DNA from: Nocardia amamiensis
GTDB taxonomy: Bacteria; Actinomycetota; Actinomycetes; Mycobacteriales; Mycobacteriaceae
Direction of reading: 5' to 3'
Assembly: GCF_015477605.1 (NCBI RefSeq)
Contig: NZ_JADLQX010000009.1
Coordinates: 124,001-188,000 of the forward strand
DNA length: 64,000 nucleotides
A program made the translations under genes and the position numbers. Within the stretch, counting starts at the first letter, position 1; every line of letters begins with the position of its first letter. Positions 61,501 through 64,000 of the stretch are shown piece after piece. Under the pieces are notes generated by a model that had not been told where the DNA came from, made no database searches, and saw only the letters and a program-made list of their open reading frames with translations.

Positions 61501-64000
61501 GACACCCCGGCCCGTCGAACGCGCCGCCCGGCCACCCGCCCCCGCCTCTGCGGACGAACTCGATCTCGCCCGCATGCTGGAGATGTTCGGGGACGAGGAC
61601 GAAGTTCCCCGCTATCAGCCCGAGGTCGGACGTACGCGAACCGCCGTCGAACAACGGCTTCCGTGGCTGTCCCGCAACGAGGTCGCGCCGATACTGCGAG
61701 CGGTCAGCGAACTGGTCACCAACGCCAAGAAGCACCTCCACAGCAACGCCGCCGACCACGGTCTCGCACCCGAAGAAGTCCTCGACCTCTCGGTATCGGC
61801 CACCGGCGACGTACACATCACCGTCACCAACGAGCTCGCACCGGGAACCGCCGCGAAACTGCCGCCCTGGACCGACGACGAGCAAGCGTGGGAGCGCGAA
61901 GGCGGCCGCGGAACTCAAATCATGATCGCCGAAAGCACTGTGGCGGTCCGACGTCTCACCTTCGCCAATGGCAAGAACACCATCGAACAGTCCGTCGAAC
62001 ACTGGCAGACGCCGCCAGACGGCGAAATCGCCACGGCCCATAGCGAACTCGGATCCAAGAAGCCCGCCGCCACACGATACACGACGACTGGCCGGTTCCT
62101 TCGCAACGCCGTCGAAGGACAGGAGGCATCCGAAGAGCAACCGGCCGAGGCCGGGCCTGTCCCCGACTACATCCGCCACTGCGTAGCCCAATCCGTCCGC
62201 ATGGCCGAGGCGGACGGCCTCGTCGATGCGCGCATACCGCACAAGGACGCGACAGCATGGCGCGAACTCGTCGCCGGCCTGGGCACCGGCATCCACAAAA
62301 TCGCCGTACCCGAGACCTGGGACAATCCCGACAACGACCCCCTCGCGCAGTACGTCGACGCGATCCTCGAACCCGACAACGAGATCCACAGCGCCGTTTT
62401 CGTCATCGAGGACGATCAGGGCAATGCCCACAGCTACTACGTCACGCAGCTGAACGGCCAAGCCATCATCTTCGACACCAACATCGCCCAACCCTCCGCC
62501 ACCGACCCCGCCCACCCGCACGTCCCCGGCAAGCACGTCGCCAGGGTCCGCACCCGGGATAAGTGGACACAGTCCTACCCCACCATCAACCGCGCCTTCG
62601 TCGCCTACTTCACCACCGACACCGACACCGATGGCCTCAAAGGCACCCTCACTCCCCTCGCCCCACCCGACAACGCCAACTTCGAAGGCACCGACAACCC
62701 CATCCGAGGCAGGTCCGGCGATACCGAATCCGCCACGACGGCCGCCGCGACCAACCCACCGTCTTCCACATACCGGGCGCCGACGGACCGGAACGATCAC
62801 GACCCGGTCCCCCTGCCGACAATCCAGGAACTGGTCGCTGATCAGGGGAAACTGCGGACGTTGCGACAGGAAGTCGGGGCACTGCGACGACAACTCCTCG
62901 ACCTCAGCAAGGGCCGCGCGGATCTATCGACCGCAGCAGCGGTGGACAGGTTGCTGGGGGCACTGCTGCAGCTCGAGCGAGAGGGCAAGCTGAACCCCAG
63001 CCAGGCGCGCGCACTCCCGCTGGTCGAGGAGTACCGGCAGAAGTCCCGTCTCCTCGACGACGCCGAACTAGTCCGCGGCCAACATCGGGAGCACAAGGCG
63101 AATGCCGCTCGCCGTGCAGATCAGCCGGAAGGCACTCGGCCGACGGAACCCCGTGGACCCGACCCCACCGCCATCGACCTCGCCCCCGACGAACCGTCCA
63201 ACTCACCCTCCGCACAACCCGAACCGCAACCGAACCGGCAACCATCGGCGGCCGGTCCCGGGCAGGAGGACGTGGGCGTCCACACAACGCCGGACAAGGC
63301 GCGTGCGCGCCTGGCGAACTATTTGGAAGCCGACCAGCGGGTACTGGACCAATCGGACCTGGTATGGCATGTGATGGAACTGGTCCAACGCGAATGGCGC
63401 GGGATGAGCGAGCGGGCTCGCAGCCGAGCGGCCGGAGGCTTCGTATTGAGCGAGCTTCCTAGATGGATCGGGCAGCGAATAGTTTATGAACGCGACGTGC
63501 GCGAAGCGCAGACGCGAACCTTGACAACCGGAGAGCGAAAGCGGTTGGACGCCAGGCGCACTCACCTGGACAACGAGCTGGTTCGACTGCTGTCGCTGAC
63601 AGATCCGATAACCCCGTGGGTGGCCCCGGCGAGCCGGGATCCCTTATCCGAGCTGCGCGATATCGCGGAACACCCGGGACTGGTGTCCAACAATCAGTGG
63701 CTCTTCCGGTCGATAGTCCAACTGACCGAGGACGCCCTGGGCCTTGATTCCGCACGGCGGGGGAACGCCGACCCACTCCTCAATCTGGTCCACGACGTGA
63801 ACCCGGCGCACGGTTGGGACAACTGCGCGGAATGCGCGATAGTCGTCGATCTCAGGCTCGACGGCAGAACCGGCCTTGTCGCGGCACCGTCGAGGGGCCG
63901 AATCATCACCCGTGACTCCGCTGGACACATCCACGTGCCTTTTCTCGAAGCCCACTACTCGACATCGCTGCGAACTGTCCGCAGCCTCGCCGGCTTCGAA
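42611..64000 (+). CDS. Giant multidomain type VII polymorphic toxin-like protein (3' end outside window)
   Basis: One frame runs without a stop from ATG 42611 (first start after an in-frame TAG at 42560) to the window end: 7,130 codons. The N-terminus MTLRLPDWLPPVVV plus FPLGDEDAERRAADAW resembles the CpnT-like N-terminal domain of actinobacterial type VII toxins. Domains in order by residue: helical/hydrophobic part 1-310; disordered 310-1025; coiled region and SecA-like motor about 1180-1790; zincin-like module 2270-2650; six LuxR-type HTH 2944-3400; LacI-like HTH 3692 and 3778; HTH 3834 and 3951; second zincin-like module 4040-4430; sigma-like plus HTH 4490-4935; HTH 5175 and 5534-5830; XRE HTH 5875; sigma-like to 6155; GHKL ATPase-like 6215-6467; papain-like 6517-6670; Tox-PL start 7064 onward. 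Export and toxicity are inference; the immunity gene would lie beyond 64000. Confidence 0.88.
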   Translation, partial: MTLRLPDWLPPVVVMCVAGHFPLGDEDAERRAADAWSDKAEWCREQAEYHEAKAKPPEGSHGETVDAIADKHQRTADRFRQQAKDCDSLARQLYESANATELQKMVIISMAVILAIQLARCALMFAAGGPIQAAIAQMATRTAAQRAWMRFVAFLSGRGAELAAERGSMVLLRNGVMIGVALGGGTQAGAQAIQVAKGDREQMDWKSVGVATAAGAVGGFLGMLFGLWAGPKVATIGANATSTAGRVALQLAGTTMVGAGAGAVGALGGTAVSLALSDQPFSRKAFTEGLIPGIGSGFIGAAAFAAQGMRSRAPLPDTTADPPAAPDVTTAAPSPDSLVDALRSHGIVTADFDPNNPSHTHQQQQIDNLVALLRQPGATADEPARPTLPLNNADWQPANPPNVSPDNLNPVKSVKPPSDAGATPADQAPAAPAATTPKADGGNQPPDVFPPKEYKPPPEQPFSVPNNSMDWEPPAGMPGALIDNVNPVKTVTFPAAAIASTVNPAGVPSIGTDPTSAEAPGSRNAPAAQADSEVNGTAKAPADGELPPAPLDSDSSAAENAGTARQTTEHDHPAAVPDDSVPPHPTDTGEGSARPADAAAGSARGDRHRVGSETTSPAPHSTPEHAAAPDNGATPARPQPVDRDTAGQGPSRRDRAVAAADVNSGDPAAGPSAPVRQRGVAADEEPGPRPVTADPHDALAQPGPVASATERQGAQQAPDAAAVPEPTVSELVPAGAHKDSADGLSSDQNVSPTMTVVTDPAPAPQRGDSGPRTPGGDRPVDAAGQQRQTAQPSGGPARPAAGVQPGTPAAGGSPAAAGGNRPPRVSAPKNAAAERPPAVEPVEGARGRAEDGDAPSGSATAHATDNDNRNTPPAADNPQHGRTADGADATDAGTARAPHPEAGPEHGRTADGADATGDGTARAPHPGREPEQGRAGDDGANEQQVKARSDDGEEASRPKPGESDTSGDDVPGGRAGDDGASEQQAKTNSPDDADAPLPESRPARAQDDSDAPPTARGEDPAADARARARAEVEQRNAAERQQNELVREHHRQRVEAAAERERVALAELQRQEKTVRVAEEHERATRVGFGDEIRDLFGRGTAEDRVAVEAARAAQEQLGQARAKLAECRDAYEAAVAQHDAAAQARARDLVEISDNAGVSLMNDYEAGVLTDRGAVFDVVAQERVRAALDAGRAIGALREPGSTADGTSPLANASPESLVDTMVRGSREERVAAMTEWIRRGDDRHRLVRETQAAAFLLLEHGPVDMKTGEGKTIVMVMKKVSDAIDHGTAHAWTSSDLLAGELAGELQAFVARPESDTGIDVVRMDQDGPLPDPVPGRSRIVVGTKEDYLFRALKVADSMMNELAASGMSHQEVTALRDFLNTKPSIDLIKERLDTAASDHGLDLRYDPFPAGKLTVDEFDTIFDGNSECVLSPGAAEEATPEVVAKLQGIWDRLATAEREHGLTAADFKRPENTRGMWAAEITPAAVAKLEKVAGGPVTDSELKLYADAANARWGLEKGTHYITRADEGEGAKIGILAHETNDKAMWDRTKSTEVRWQDVGQFVDIKEGLPVRANQEHSLRMSDQQLIGSKLLFDPSGLSGTMKGVEGITYDLYGVGPVPELPTFYTSQRVVEPPKFYENTHSKLTQLARDIVRDAHVVDGEQTGRAQWVVCMDNGEIRGDPDAGRIGLIDLLRTAAKEEHGEGFELKFEVVDAEFYAEHGGSNANAEALVRQKIEEFGDKGTIYITNKDGGRGADPTPSQEVIDLGGVDVKVSGGPSYSERVNDQVDGRGARGGSGADREHGGTPGSAVHYVSPEDFLGRVTDHGVTQQIVQYKEAVKAHRAAQEQHEALNTEATRIELNKAETALRNAESDLWKHAVPAMKDAVEQNQLASKYASANQANAPPRDAHGTATQRPQQPPPQSAGTAAPHATGPHATPHTQHAPAATHNGTPVPTAAGLAAGAASNLASGNPPVAPNLRDEHGDSTLRHLLQVLDAPGGQAAAPLLPVAQAVRDAAFDQVESQGMPIGTDVADHVRETARNLLDTSLNQLDPAQRQLVTDAGTVLQQGRRLEDAHTAAVAQLVAQVPTAQPVLAAATGTTVPFDQLPADDRTETLQRAQQGDRSAAQTLDRHFGPATAQGLCTVLWSAERGTPPTQVQVLAHAIARAAIGAAEAGGWQVPPGVDVGDWLLGEARNNTLPDSLNLFNPAVRRLVDETLNSQSPDDLTDAQAALLGWVAQEIAVRATTGSTARQPQSSAENHAARTTPETTAEADRKTKQAIARQLFETFDIEVLGLDKPGISVDTALSIRNAIVDGFAAGQEIKLDVVLVAPMVGSTGACIWTPQGIEEDAPTFMVLNENLFGDPEKFRNTMRKAVRAGRLMAPTGDPAYDAVSHEMGHLQDKNAREGIYEKRPIQKERIRHEKEELAKKAEDTGEARSEKSDQTAEVRSADSKEARAFGFLYEHFVAFKKADMLPSEIAFDDWLGQLDSYSRSRKKFTEEDRLYKAFVSWTNQFESRAAFDKWLQRAGISRVTGPLRRVFDEQTDEADRAGWVDMRLVYDAWLQQLDPHTRRQILTGEFEQAHPDPDAATKRDELGTYEPQLGDLKVFNPAEALAEANNAFGRTAPADRTHPAYVLQALLRDTPYFQVLREAEQRNALVQADYRGPVPAASEFGTSIASNGPSASLAARWRAMSPTARADYAEQQIAYLNPDTGFVLDELARLQAEHRATVASSPDRTAQTPEPRAPQGNSSRTAAPGRPDGRSALPPEFWQQHSQSHARAAVPAPIHLGDPDDAQLDPTQPVPDLPTPRSDLASRRAPFDSFRQQILAIYLAGPSTERNGAVAGALADAAPEDLQRALREAGLDPNQQRVLRQFWPGQSDRTAEAVLPAPGEDMDPLLWAPIRKFASAVARVRAVGESPARVVPESDRPEPEDPTPDRGGLTPRELEVLRLSARGLSYREIGPVMGISHQTVQTYARHVCAKLRCPSLIPAVLAADREGWLGDPSGRPTDVEFSPDDIAILQLAANGLDNRAIATELATTRYRVRTFMAELPGRLGVEGRLPGLLAAQRQGAFQPGDPQSAATRKHVDLSPREHEILDLVAAGLTDHAIGDQLGVTAATARGYRVHIQAKLGTSDPEELAARARGLQSPRAQARTVELSEVEALLLHLVTKGVPPEALATALGMPQSRLDPLLAQLADKIGARGRIRVSAQRQEPSSQRERLEALAESLPGASRDPAAVSWATVRAFRSRIATRPSELTAREPEVLRLAAQGLSLKAIARTLGGSHATVINELDSIAVKLGTPDRAVLLMAAQRAWSADHPEPIPEPTADVSLTPQETEVLRLVARRFTNPAIAAELGISVPLVKHIRIGLRTKLGINDTAGLVAWAVHSGIAVDDPADAPDPELQARVTEALQRATATATDNDRDESTPDSHEASPIPADIDGSGEAQSAQPAEAASDPAQTALAEHLGLPPGAVTRGAVRLALALVAEQTHAMPTAVTGIDGQALSRWIRSQLELHADQEAATREGALAELERRDGEESGLRDAADPEADPLGQNGFDNRRRALDQELRALLGLQDLSPPQPMTTGEVLAELYWITSLTDSPELEHFVAASETFLCAPLELAAVPLDAVQIHTLRNQLAQQVGVADDELTRTHAEVLAADETVAPQTRRLAELYLTLRLIEAEQKPTRADIARLAGVGEPYVSSVFNGRFGVKKPWHGETTQRVLAAAHRLGVPPDRADIAALTDPNFVTQRVRPARWVGNEFVPAWIKPQPPRETLAEAAGTAKATVRDVVKGSGTQDDMRLVRSAAEKIGFWYHPDGPMGTVDAITLSEGEFYVLRLIADGIAEDSLAAVLGITPDQSNRLLVRLAERVGFERPVRMPTDAQSSGLPDGAVPPSPEQTGLSPQQVQKLRLVVADVPHIPITGTVPADTVQAFRSALAERHPTALSGREREVLALLAEGLTSGQIAARLGLSRNTVNGYIARAEIKLHTDGLRPTMQAAQQHGFVGDAEETTTPGRESDHTTESGQHEHSSAPPDVSAVDADDGIKQAIAAQLFTFFGIEVLGLDKRGISVETALSIRNAVIDAFAEDPTIRPAAIVVTSMSDRAIAAADWMLGEPEFVLFLNDNYFSNRESFTAAMEASFRRGTKTAPTGDPVYDRLRHELAHLRDAAELLSHHAPPLSESRYAHLAELRAAGELPADTRFDRRQDYRDMLAPKVFGYLRAYFVRLRAKGVLPSDTRFDEWLKLLNSDSREKKEEPAEKPGEPRVAFLPEDEVDPDWDWWGAEAVLNPAEALAEANNSFGRSAPADPTHPVYALRGLLNGLTVTQALETDGPANAVARPYQRGSVPADSGFVASIAPNGLVATLARKWRGMSAEARATYRGQLEAELTHVTADGSPHFVLDGLTELVDQQQARMPRAENNTDDEPPYVADGNRGTASYSRADPPDQASTEQSPAASEQQSASDRETTSGSRIDPVAIDLGDSDEPDTVLQRARQGDATAFNELRERYGRASLREVLARLGVPASPTGRDLRPLVQVAQELNRMAFRIAQAHRWRADAGTDPSEWLHSIVGGLVDGWFGLNATQRKHVTEAVDAMRRGAAISLVQRGALNRLVDAGEQVIAVAETHATDSSQQTDSGLTKRQFEVLGLMAADMTSPEIAEELGLSPGTVSIYATQVRQKLGARTRAEAVYIALSTGILPGSPRADGEASGREDLQLTSREIHVLGRIANGDTSDDIAQDLEISPRSVDQLVGRVGRKLGARNRPGILAAAARTGDLPLADPADAVPGTGRIWLADYETNVVTRIANGETSKDIAQALGLSSLTVDDYLMRVCRKLRVHNRAAMVAVAIRAGLLPRTDRAVEAPELTTAEIDLLTRIAHGDTNADIAEDLDMSSSAVDKALARIREKLGTRNRPQTVAVAIHAGILPGTDTVGEAPATGPTETASSPPVSNAELEPTPPVPDTAPPATSADLRDQYGLDTFRYVLSLLGVPTVAGGTRSPRQARAVQLALEINDEVFRFSEMDRDGDIADRLLETARKLVEHRWFHPLRAEILAVMRTDGIAESDPRYRRIAGLSVTELRRNLDQAEHNRRSKFLEAADSLRHGGGIQSLTRLEKNVLLRVADAPHGADDSTLPDAPAATGTRQSNTDTAAHVPSTGVNQSSSDTGYPELSDREIAVLSLVAEGRPHREITTLLSLSRREIGTAMRSIAAKLGTNQWAEMLEVARRRGIDLNVGSPANSQRNQSGNDAAARFGTGTSDVPQIHLGNITDQPPHPPADTDSRHPSTPGNPIDPVAIDLGDSEDPSVRDLEKEESRDSSAHEPIHPASTPSGAGLGSPGAHAHVPRTAMRQLLERYVAQGRRDDAIAVLRHEFGDKVFRWISRAFAEPRVAQEITDEAFAASVDRLAQIPDRNVEAWVVFIARNLMPKHAEFAQFRQRIQQVFTEAGGAEELRQPLAEATTSELQRALEALNATQRARLGRFWSGDAAQSLPQGNRQAQDRAVWSAVQTFVLAVAAERGRHSTTRVGVAELNGLQVQLLGLAASGLSNEEIAERWGISTPRVAGHFLLIARLMNLNVRESALDAAHHWFPEAPRPDSATRTPHTMTVGDKKLYRALTETEKELFQMAVAGNTDTEIAERWKISETNVVARWLQIAHKLGIEFRSDLLDSAAQAGIVLASRPEMTERHAGDTANFDITEQQIELLHLLAKGWVSSAIDERWHAPPRTAEKQLAQVAKRFEIPGRGPAVVAYALRRGIIEGPYDGSAAAELTPRDIALIELAAEGKADPEIAKLIGRTPAAVGEYFRDIRHLLGAKTRSEMVAMAITAVDTRAEEITPGRRQKELRKLFPPAASVPRMLPDPDDPRYASIDQWLKALRRHFRMTQAKFGEQAETGTSTISRMERGLSKPRVIVLRNLRDNLGFSNDVLVKALRRFYARPGATVANPAIQRRFWDLIATRRGSREEDEIHAEIFEEYAWIARAAAAGWDESDGSRAASDIFIAILNFAPVDDFSDLAWATARGACKDDYFEHRFPDMDETTRKLVVRVETYLRTFDNPDSVPDTEIAISLNLELSKVSEARAILDQRLAAIQPFSKVFSGRLRQALSDLPDPELAEHAIRLRLYEDLPVTRVAKRLGISPEQVEHILGVAVPKLQAAFAERDPNPPGGDVRERERPRGPRIDPVAINFDDTEPTPDTSESPESETPNRAPSRIQLTDITAGDTTAAELVAQQLTTLLDGWANPDYIRDIADAVSASVRWGIGTITVTAELTRSELHVHLTDITGDHSYVEVDWHLDPTPRPVERAARPPAPASADELDLARMLEMFGDEDEVPRYQPEVGRTRTAVEQRLPWLSRNEVAPILRAVSELVTNAKKHLHSNAADHGLAPEEVLDLSVSATGDVHITVTNELAPGTAAKLPPWTDDEQAWEREGGRGTQIMIAESTVAVRRLTFANGKNTIEQSVEHWQTPPDGEIATAHSELGSKKPAATRYTTTGRFLRNAVEGQEASEEQPAEAGPVPDYIRHCVAQSVRMAEADGLVDARIPHKDATAWRELVAGLGTGIHKIAVPETWDNPDNDPLAQYVDAILEPDNEIHSAVFVIEDDQGNAHSYYVTQLNGQAIIFDTNIAQPSATDPAHPHVPGKHVARVRTRDKWTQSYPTINRAFVAYFTTDTDTDGLKGTLTPLAPPDNANFEGTDNPIRGRSGDTESATTAAATNPPSSTYRAPTDRNDHDPVPLPTIQELVADQGKLRTLRQEVGALRRQLLDLSKGRADLSTAAAVDRLLGALLQLEREGKLNPSQARALPLVEEYRQKSRLLDDAELVRGQHREHKANAARRADQPEGTRPTEPRGPDPTAIDLAPDEPSNSPSAQPEPQPNRQPSAAGPGQEDVGVHTTPDKARARLANYLEADQRVLDQSDLVWHVMELVQREWRGMSERARSRAAGGFVLSELPRWIGQRIVYERDVREAQTRTLTTGERKRLDARRTHLDNELVRLLSLTDPITPWVAPASRDPLSELRDIAEHPGLVSNNQWLFRSIVQLTEDALGLDSARRGNADPLLNLVHDVNPAHGWDNCAECAIVVDLRLDGRTGLVAAPSRGRIITRDSAGHIHVPFLEAHYSTSLRTVRSLAGFE
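43541..46140 (+). other. Region: disordered linker then charged coiled-coil
   Basis: Residues about 310-1025 are Pro, Ala, Asp and Glu-rich without predicted fold, with two NPVK(S/T)V segments. From about 45690 the sequence becomes a charged heptad-rich helix (NAAERQQNELVREHHRQR onwards), ending at the SecA-like part. Confidence 0.7.
45248..45481 (+). repeat. 78-bp (26-residue) tandem repeats in the linker
   Basis: Units begin at 45248, 45326 and 45404. The first two encode HGRTADGADAT plus GTARAPHP; the third is diverged (QGRAGDDGANEQQ), and a fourth trace (GRAGDDGASEQQ) follows near 45530. Confidence 0.75.
46150..47990 (+). other. Domain: SecA-like motor
   Basis: Motifs occur in SecA order: MKTGEGKT (Walker A, residue 1267), SRIVVGTKEDYLFRAL, VDEFDTIFDGNSECVLSPG (compare the SecA DEVDSIL-ISG segment, residue 1418), VRWQDVGQFVDIKEGLPV (compare W-GLHQAIEAKEGV, lysine at residue 1569), LSGTMKGVEGITYDLYGV (compare GMTGTA-TE) and TIYITNKDGGRGADP (compare TIATNMAGRGTDI, arginine 1755). 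ATP-binding residues seem intact. Family knowledge: SecA pushes unfolded proteins through SecYEG. Here the motor could act on the protein's own passage or in a target cell (inference). Confidence 0.85.
49420..50560 (+). other. Domain: zincin-like metallopeptidase module 1 (HEMGH)
   Basis: IEVLGLDKPGISVDTALSIR opens the module. APTFMVLNENLF precedes GDPAYDAVSHEMGHLQD, with HExxH at 49796-49810 (residue 2396). A helical part with FNPAEALAEANNAFG (50438) ends it. The same order recurs in module 2 and, with lost histidines, in the 40170 gene. Confidence 0.75.
51440..52800 (+). other. Domains: array of six LuxR-type HTH units
   Basis: Units start at 51440, 51656, 51884, 52091, 52391 and 52616. 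Most read L(T/S)xxExxVLxLxAxGL-xxxIAxxLGxSxxTV--xxxxKLG, the GerE/LuxR pattern. Unit 4 (52091) is the most degenerate. Each is about 60 residues. They differ strongly from one another, so duplication is old or units were gathered separately. Confidence 0.85.
53684..54085 (+). other. Domains: LacI-type HTH (and a second weaker copy)
   Basis: The first reads TRADIARLAGVGEPYVSSVF, then NGRFGVKK and TTQRVLAAAHRLGV, a full LacI-family DNA-binding pattern including the hinge-side helix. The second (53942) reads RETLAEAAGTAKATVRDVVKG with AAEKIGF and is less exact. Confidence 0.72.
54110..54650 (+). other. Domains: LuxR-type HTH units 7 and 8
   Basis: Unit 7 at 54110 (LSEGEFYVLRLIADGI) and unit 8 at 54461 (LSGREREVLALLAEGL, SGQIAARLGLSRNTVNGYI). 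Unit 8 is one of the clearest of the whole protein. Confidence 0.8.
54740..55900 (+). other. Domain: zincin-like metallopeptidase module 2 (HELAH)
   Basis: It repeats module 1: IEVLGLDKRGISVETALSIR, LFLNDNYF, GDPVYDRLRHELAHLRD with HExxH at 55106-55120 (residue 4166), and LNPAEALAEANNSFG (55487). The first 40 residues of both modules are highly alike, showing an internal duplication. Confidence 0.78.
56042..57411 (+). other. Domains: sigma-region-2-like segment and LuxR-type HTH 9-12
   Basis: After the recurring linker IDPVAIDLGDSDE comes VLQRARQGDATAFNELRERYG, close to the start of ECF sigma region 2. HTH units follow at 56540, 56774, 57005 and 57221 (for example LTKRQFEVLGLMAADMT, then SPGTVSIY, KLGARTRAEAV). 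Three consecutive units end in GxLP. Confidence 0.75.
58133..58317 (+). other. Domain: LuxR-type HTH 13
   Basis: LSDREIAVLSLVAEGRPHRE plus SRREIGTAMRSIAAKLGT, a clear single unit, with a helical region before it (57540-57960) of no known family. Confidence 0.78.
58660..60105 (+). other. Domains: ECF sigma-region-2-like segment and HTH 14-17
   Basis: The segment around 58680-58910 reads like ECF sigma region 2: VAQEITDEAFAASVDRL, then RNVEAWVVFIARNLMPKH. HTH units start at 59210, 59465, 59705 and 59924. Unit 17 (LTPRDIALIELAAEGKADPE) is clear, units 14-16 are more diverged. The DNA here is less GC-rich than the first part of the gene. Confidence 0.75.
60233..61080 (+). other. Domains: XRE-type HTH then sigma-factor-like part
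   Basis: LKALRRHFRMTQAKFGEQAE with TGTSTISRMERGLSKP is a Cro/CI-type HTH. Further on, FEEYAWIARAAAAGW and SDIFIAILNF resemble sigma region 2. LYEDLPVTRVAKRLGISPEQ with VPKLQAAFAE resembles sigma region 4. Confidence 0.7.
61253..62010 (+). other. Domain: GHKL (RsbW/anti-sigma-type) ATPase-like
   Basis: The N-box SELVTNAKKH (61706) and G-box EGGRGTQIM (61898) stand in the order and distance of the RsbW/SpoIIAB ATPase fold. In known systems such domains bind sigma factors or phosphorylate anti-anti-sigma proteins, so it fits the sigma-like parts of the same chain. Confidence 0.7.
62160..62620 (+). other. Domain: papain-like fold with Cys-His-Asp
   Basis: DYIRHCVAQSVRMAEADG (Cys6524), AVFVIEDDQGNAHSYYV (His6607) and IIFDTNIAQP (Asp6622) are in papain order and spacing for compact toxin-type papain folds. 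Peptidase or deamidase activity is possible, not shown. Confidence 0.6.
62820..63520 (+). other. Region: coiled-coil and linker
   Basis: LRTLRQEVGALRRQLLDLSK and following heptads form a coiled coil (about 62840-63110). A linker with the recurring DPTAIDL element (63161) follows, then a short helical part before the toxin domain. Confidence 0.6.
63780..64000 (+). other. Domain: start of Tox-PL (papain fold toxin 1 / glutamine deamidase type)
   Basis: VNPAHGWDNCAECAIVVDLR with LDGRTGLVAAP is the N-terminal signature of the Tox-PL family: asparagine plus nucleophile Cys7072 in NCxxC, then an LxG turn. The histidine and aspartate of the active site would lie past the window end. In polymorphic toxins this domain is normally the C-terminal killing part. 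Confidence 0.72.

Noticed and set aside
1..64000. CRISPR arrays, insertion sequences, tRNA or rRNA genes
   Set aside because: No regularly spaced short repeats, no transposase pattern and no cloverleaf or rRNA core sequence was noticed on either strand; a tRNA scan was not possible here.

Overview
The window is high-GC DNA from an actinomycete of the mycolic-acid group, most likely Nocardia or a near relative. Support comes from GC-rich codon use, frequent GTG starts, and a gene order that follows the Mycobacterium tuberculosis block lhr-nei ... glpD2-lpdA-Rv3304-amiA1-amiB1-deoD-pmmB-upp-Rv3311-add-deoA-cdd-sdhCDAB. That order is recalled from knowledge of the genome, not searched here.

Positions 1-17128 hold a secreted lipase, a short-chain dehydrogenase/patatin pair, a histidine-phosphatase-fold protein, the very large helicase Lhr next to a Nei-type glycosylase, a divergent glycerol pair (glpD/glpK) around a nested palindrome, a PLP aminotransferase, a single-pass membrane protein and a Pro/Gln-rich secreted protein. 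Positions 17434-26072 hold lpdA, a gamma-glutamylcyclotransferase-fold protein, two M20 amidohydrolases with overlapping ends, an enoyl-CoA hydratase-fold protein and a purine/pyrimidine salvage group (punA, a phosphomannomutase, upp). Positions 26217-28443 are a compact type VII-secretion-like operon: an EspC-like helical protein, an NlpC/P60 endopeptidase with a helical N-terminus, a small unknown protein and an EbfC/YbaB-family protein. Salvage genes (add, deoA, cdd) and the sdhCDAB operon follow to 37662.

After sdhB the character changes. A regulator island (37726-39828) lies between intact sdhB and an 88-bp broken copy of part of sdhB at 39841-39928. Next comes an accessory locus: a WXG100-type protein with a degenerate metallopeptidase-like C-terminus (40170-41858), a second EbfC/YbaB protein (42013-42447), and one uninterrupted open frame that starts at 42611 and is still open at 64000 (7,130 codons, no stop). 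Its predicted product has a CpnT-like N-terminus with hydrophobic segments, a long disordered Pro/Ala-rich part, a SecA-like motor region, two HExxH metallopeptidase-like modules, at least 17 LuxR/sigma-region-4-like helix-turn-helix units, two LacI-like and one XRE-like helix-turn-helix units, sigma-factor-like segments, a GHKL (anti-sigma type) ATPase-like domain, a papain-like Cys-His-Asp domain and, at the window edge, the start of a Tox-PL (papain-fold toxin / glutamine deamidase) domain. This resembles a giant type VII polymorphic toxin that has absorbed a collection of transcription-control domains, and it is the best candidate here for an undescribed system.

Two regulatory themes recur. 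About ten genes have a TANNNT box 6-8 bases before the start codon, the arrangement of leaderless transcripts. A dispersed repeat that encodes a 24-26-residue leader ORF sits just upstream of at least two genes, and the leader's stop overlaps the next start as ATGA.
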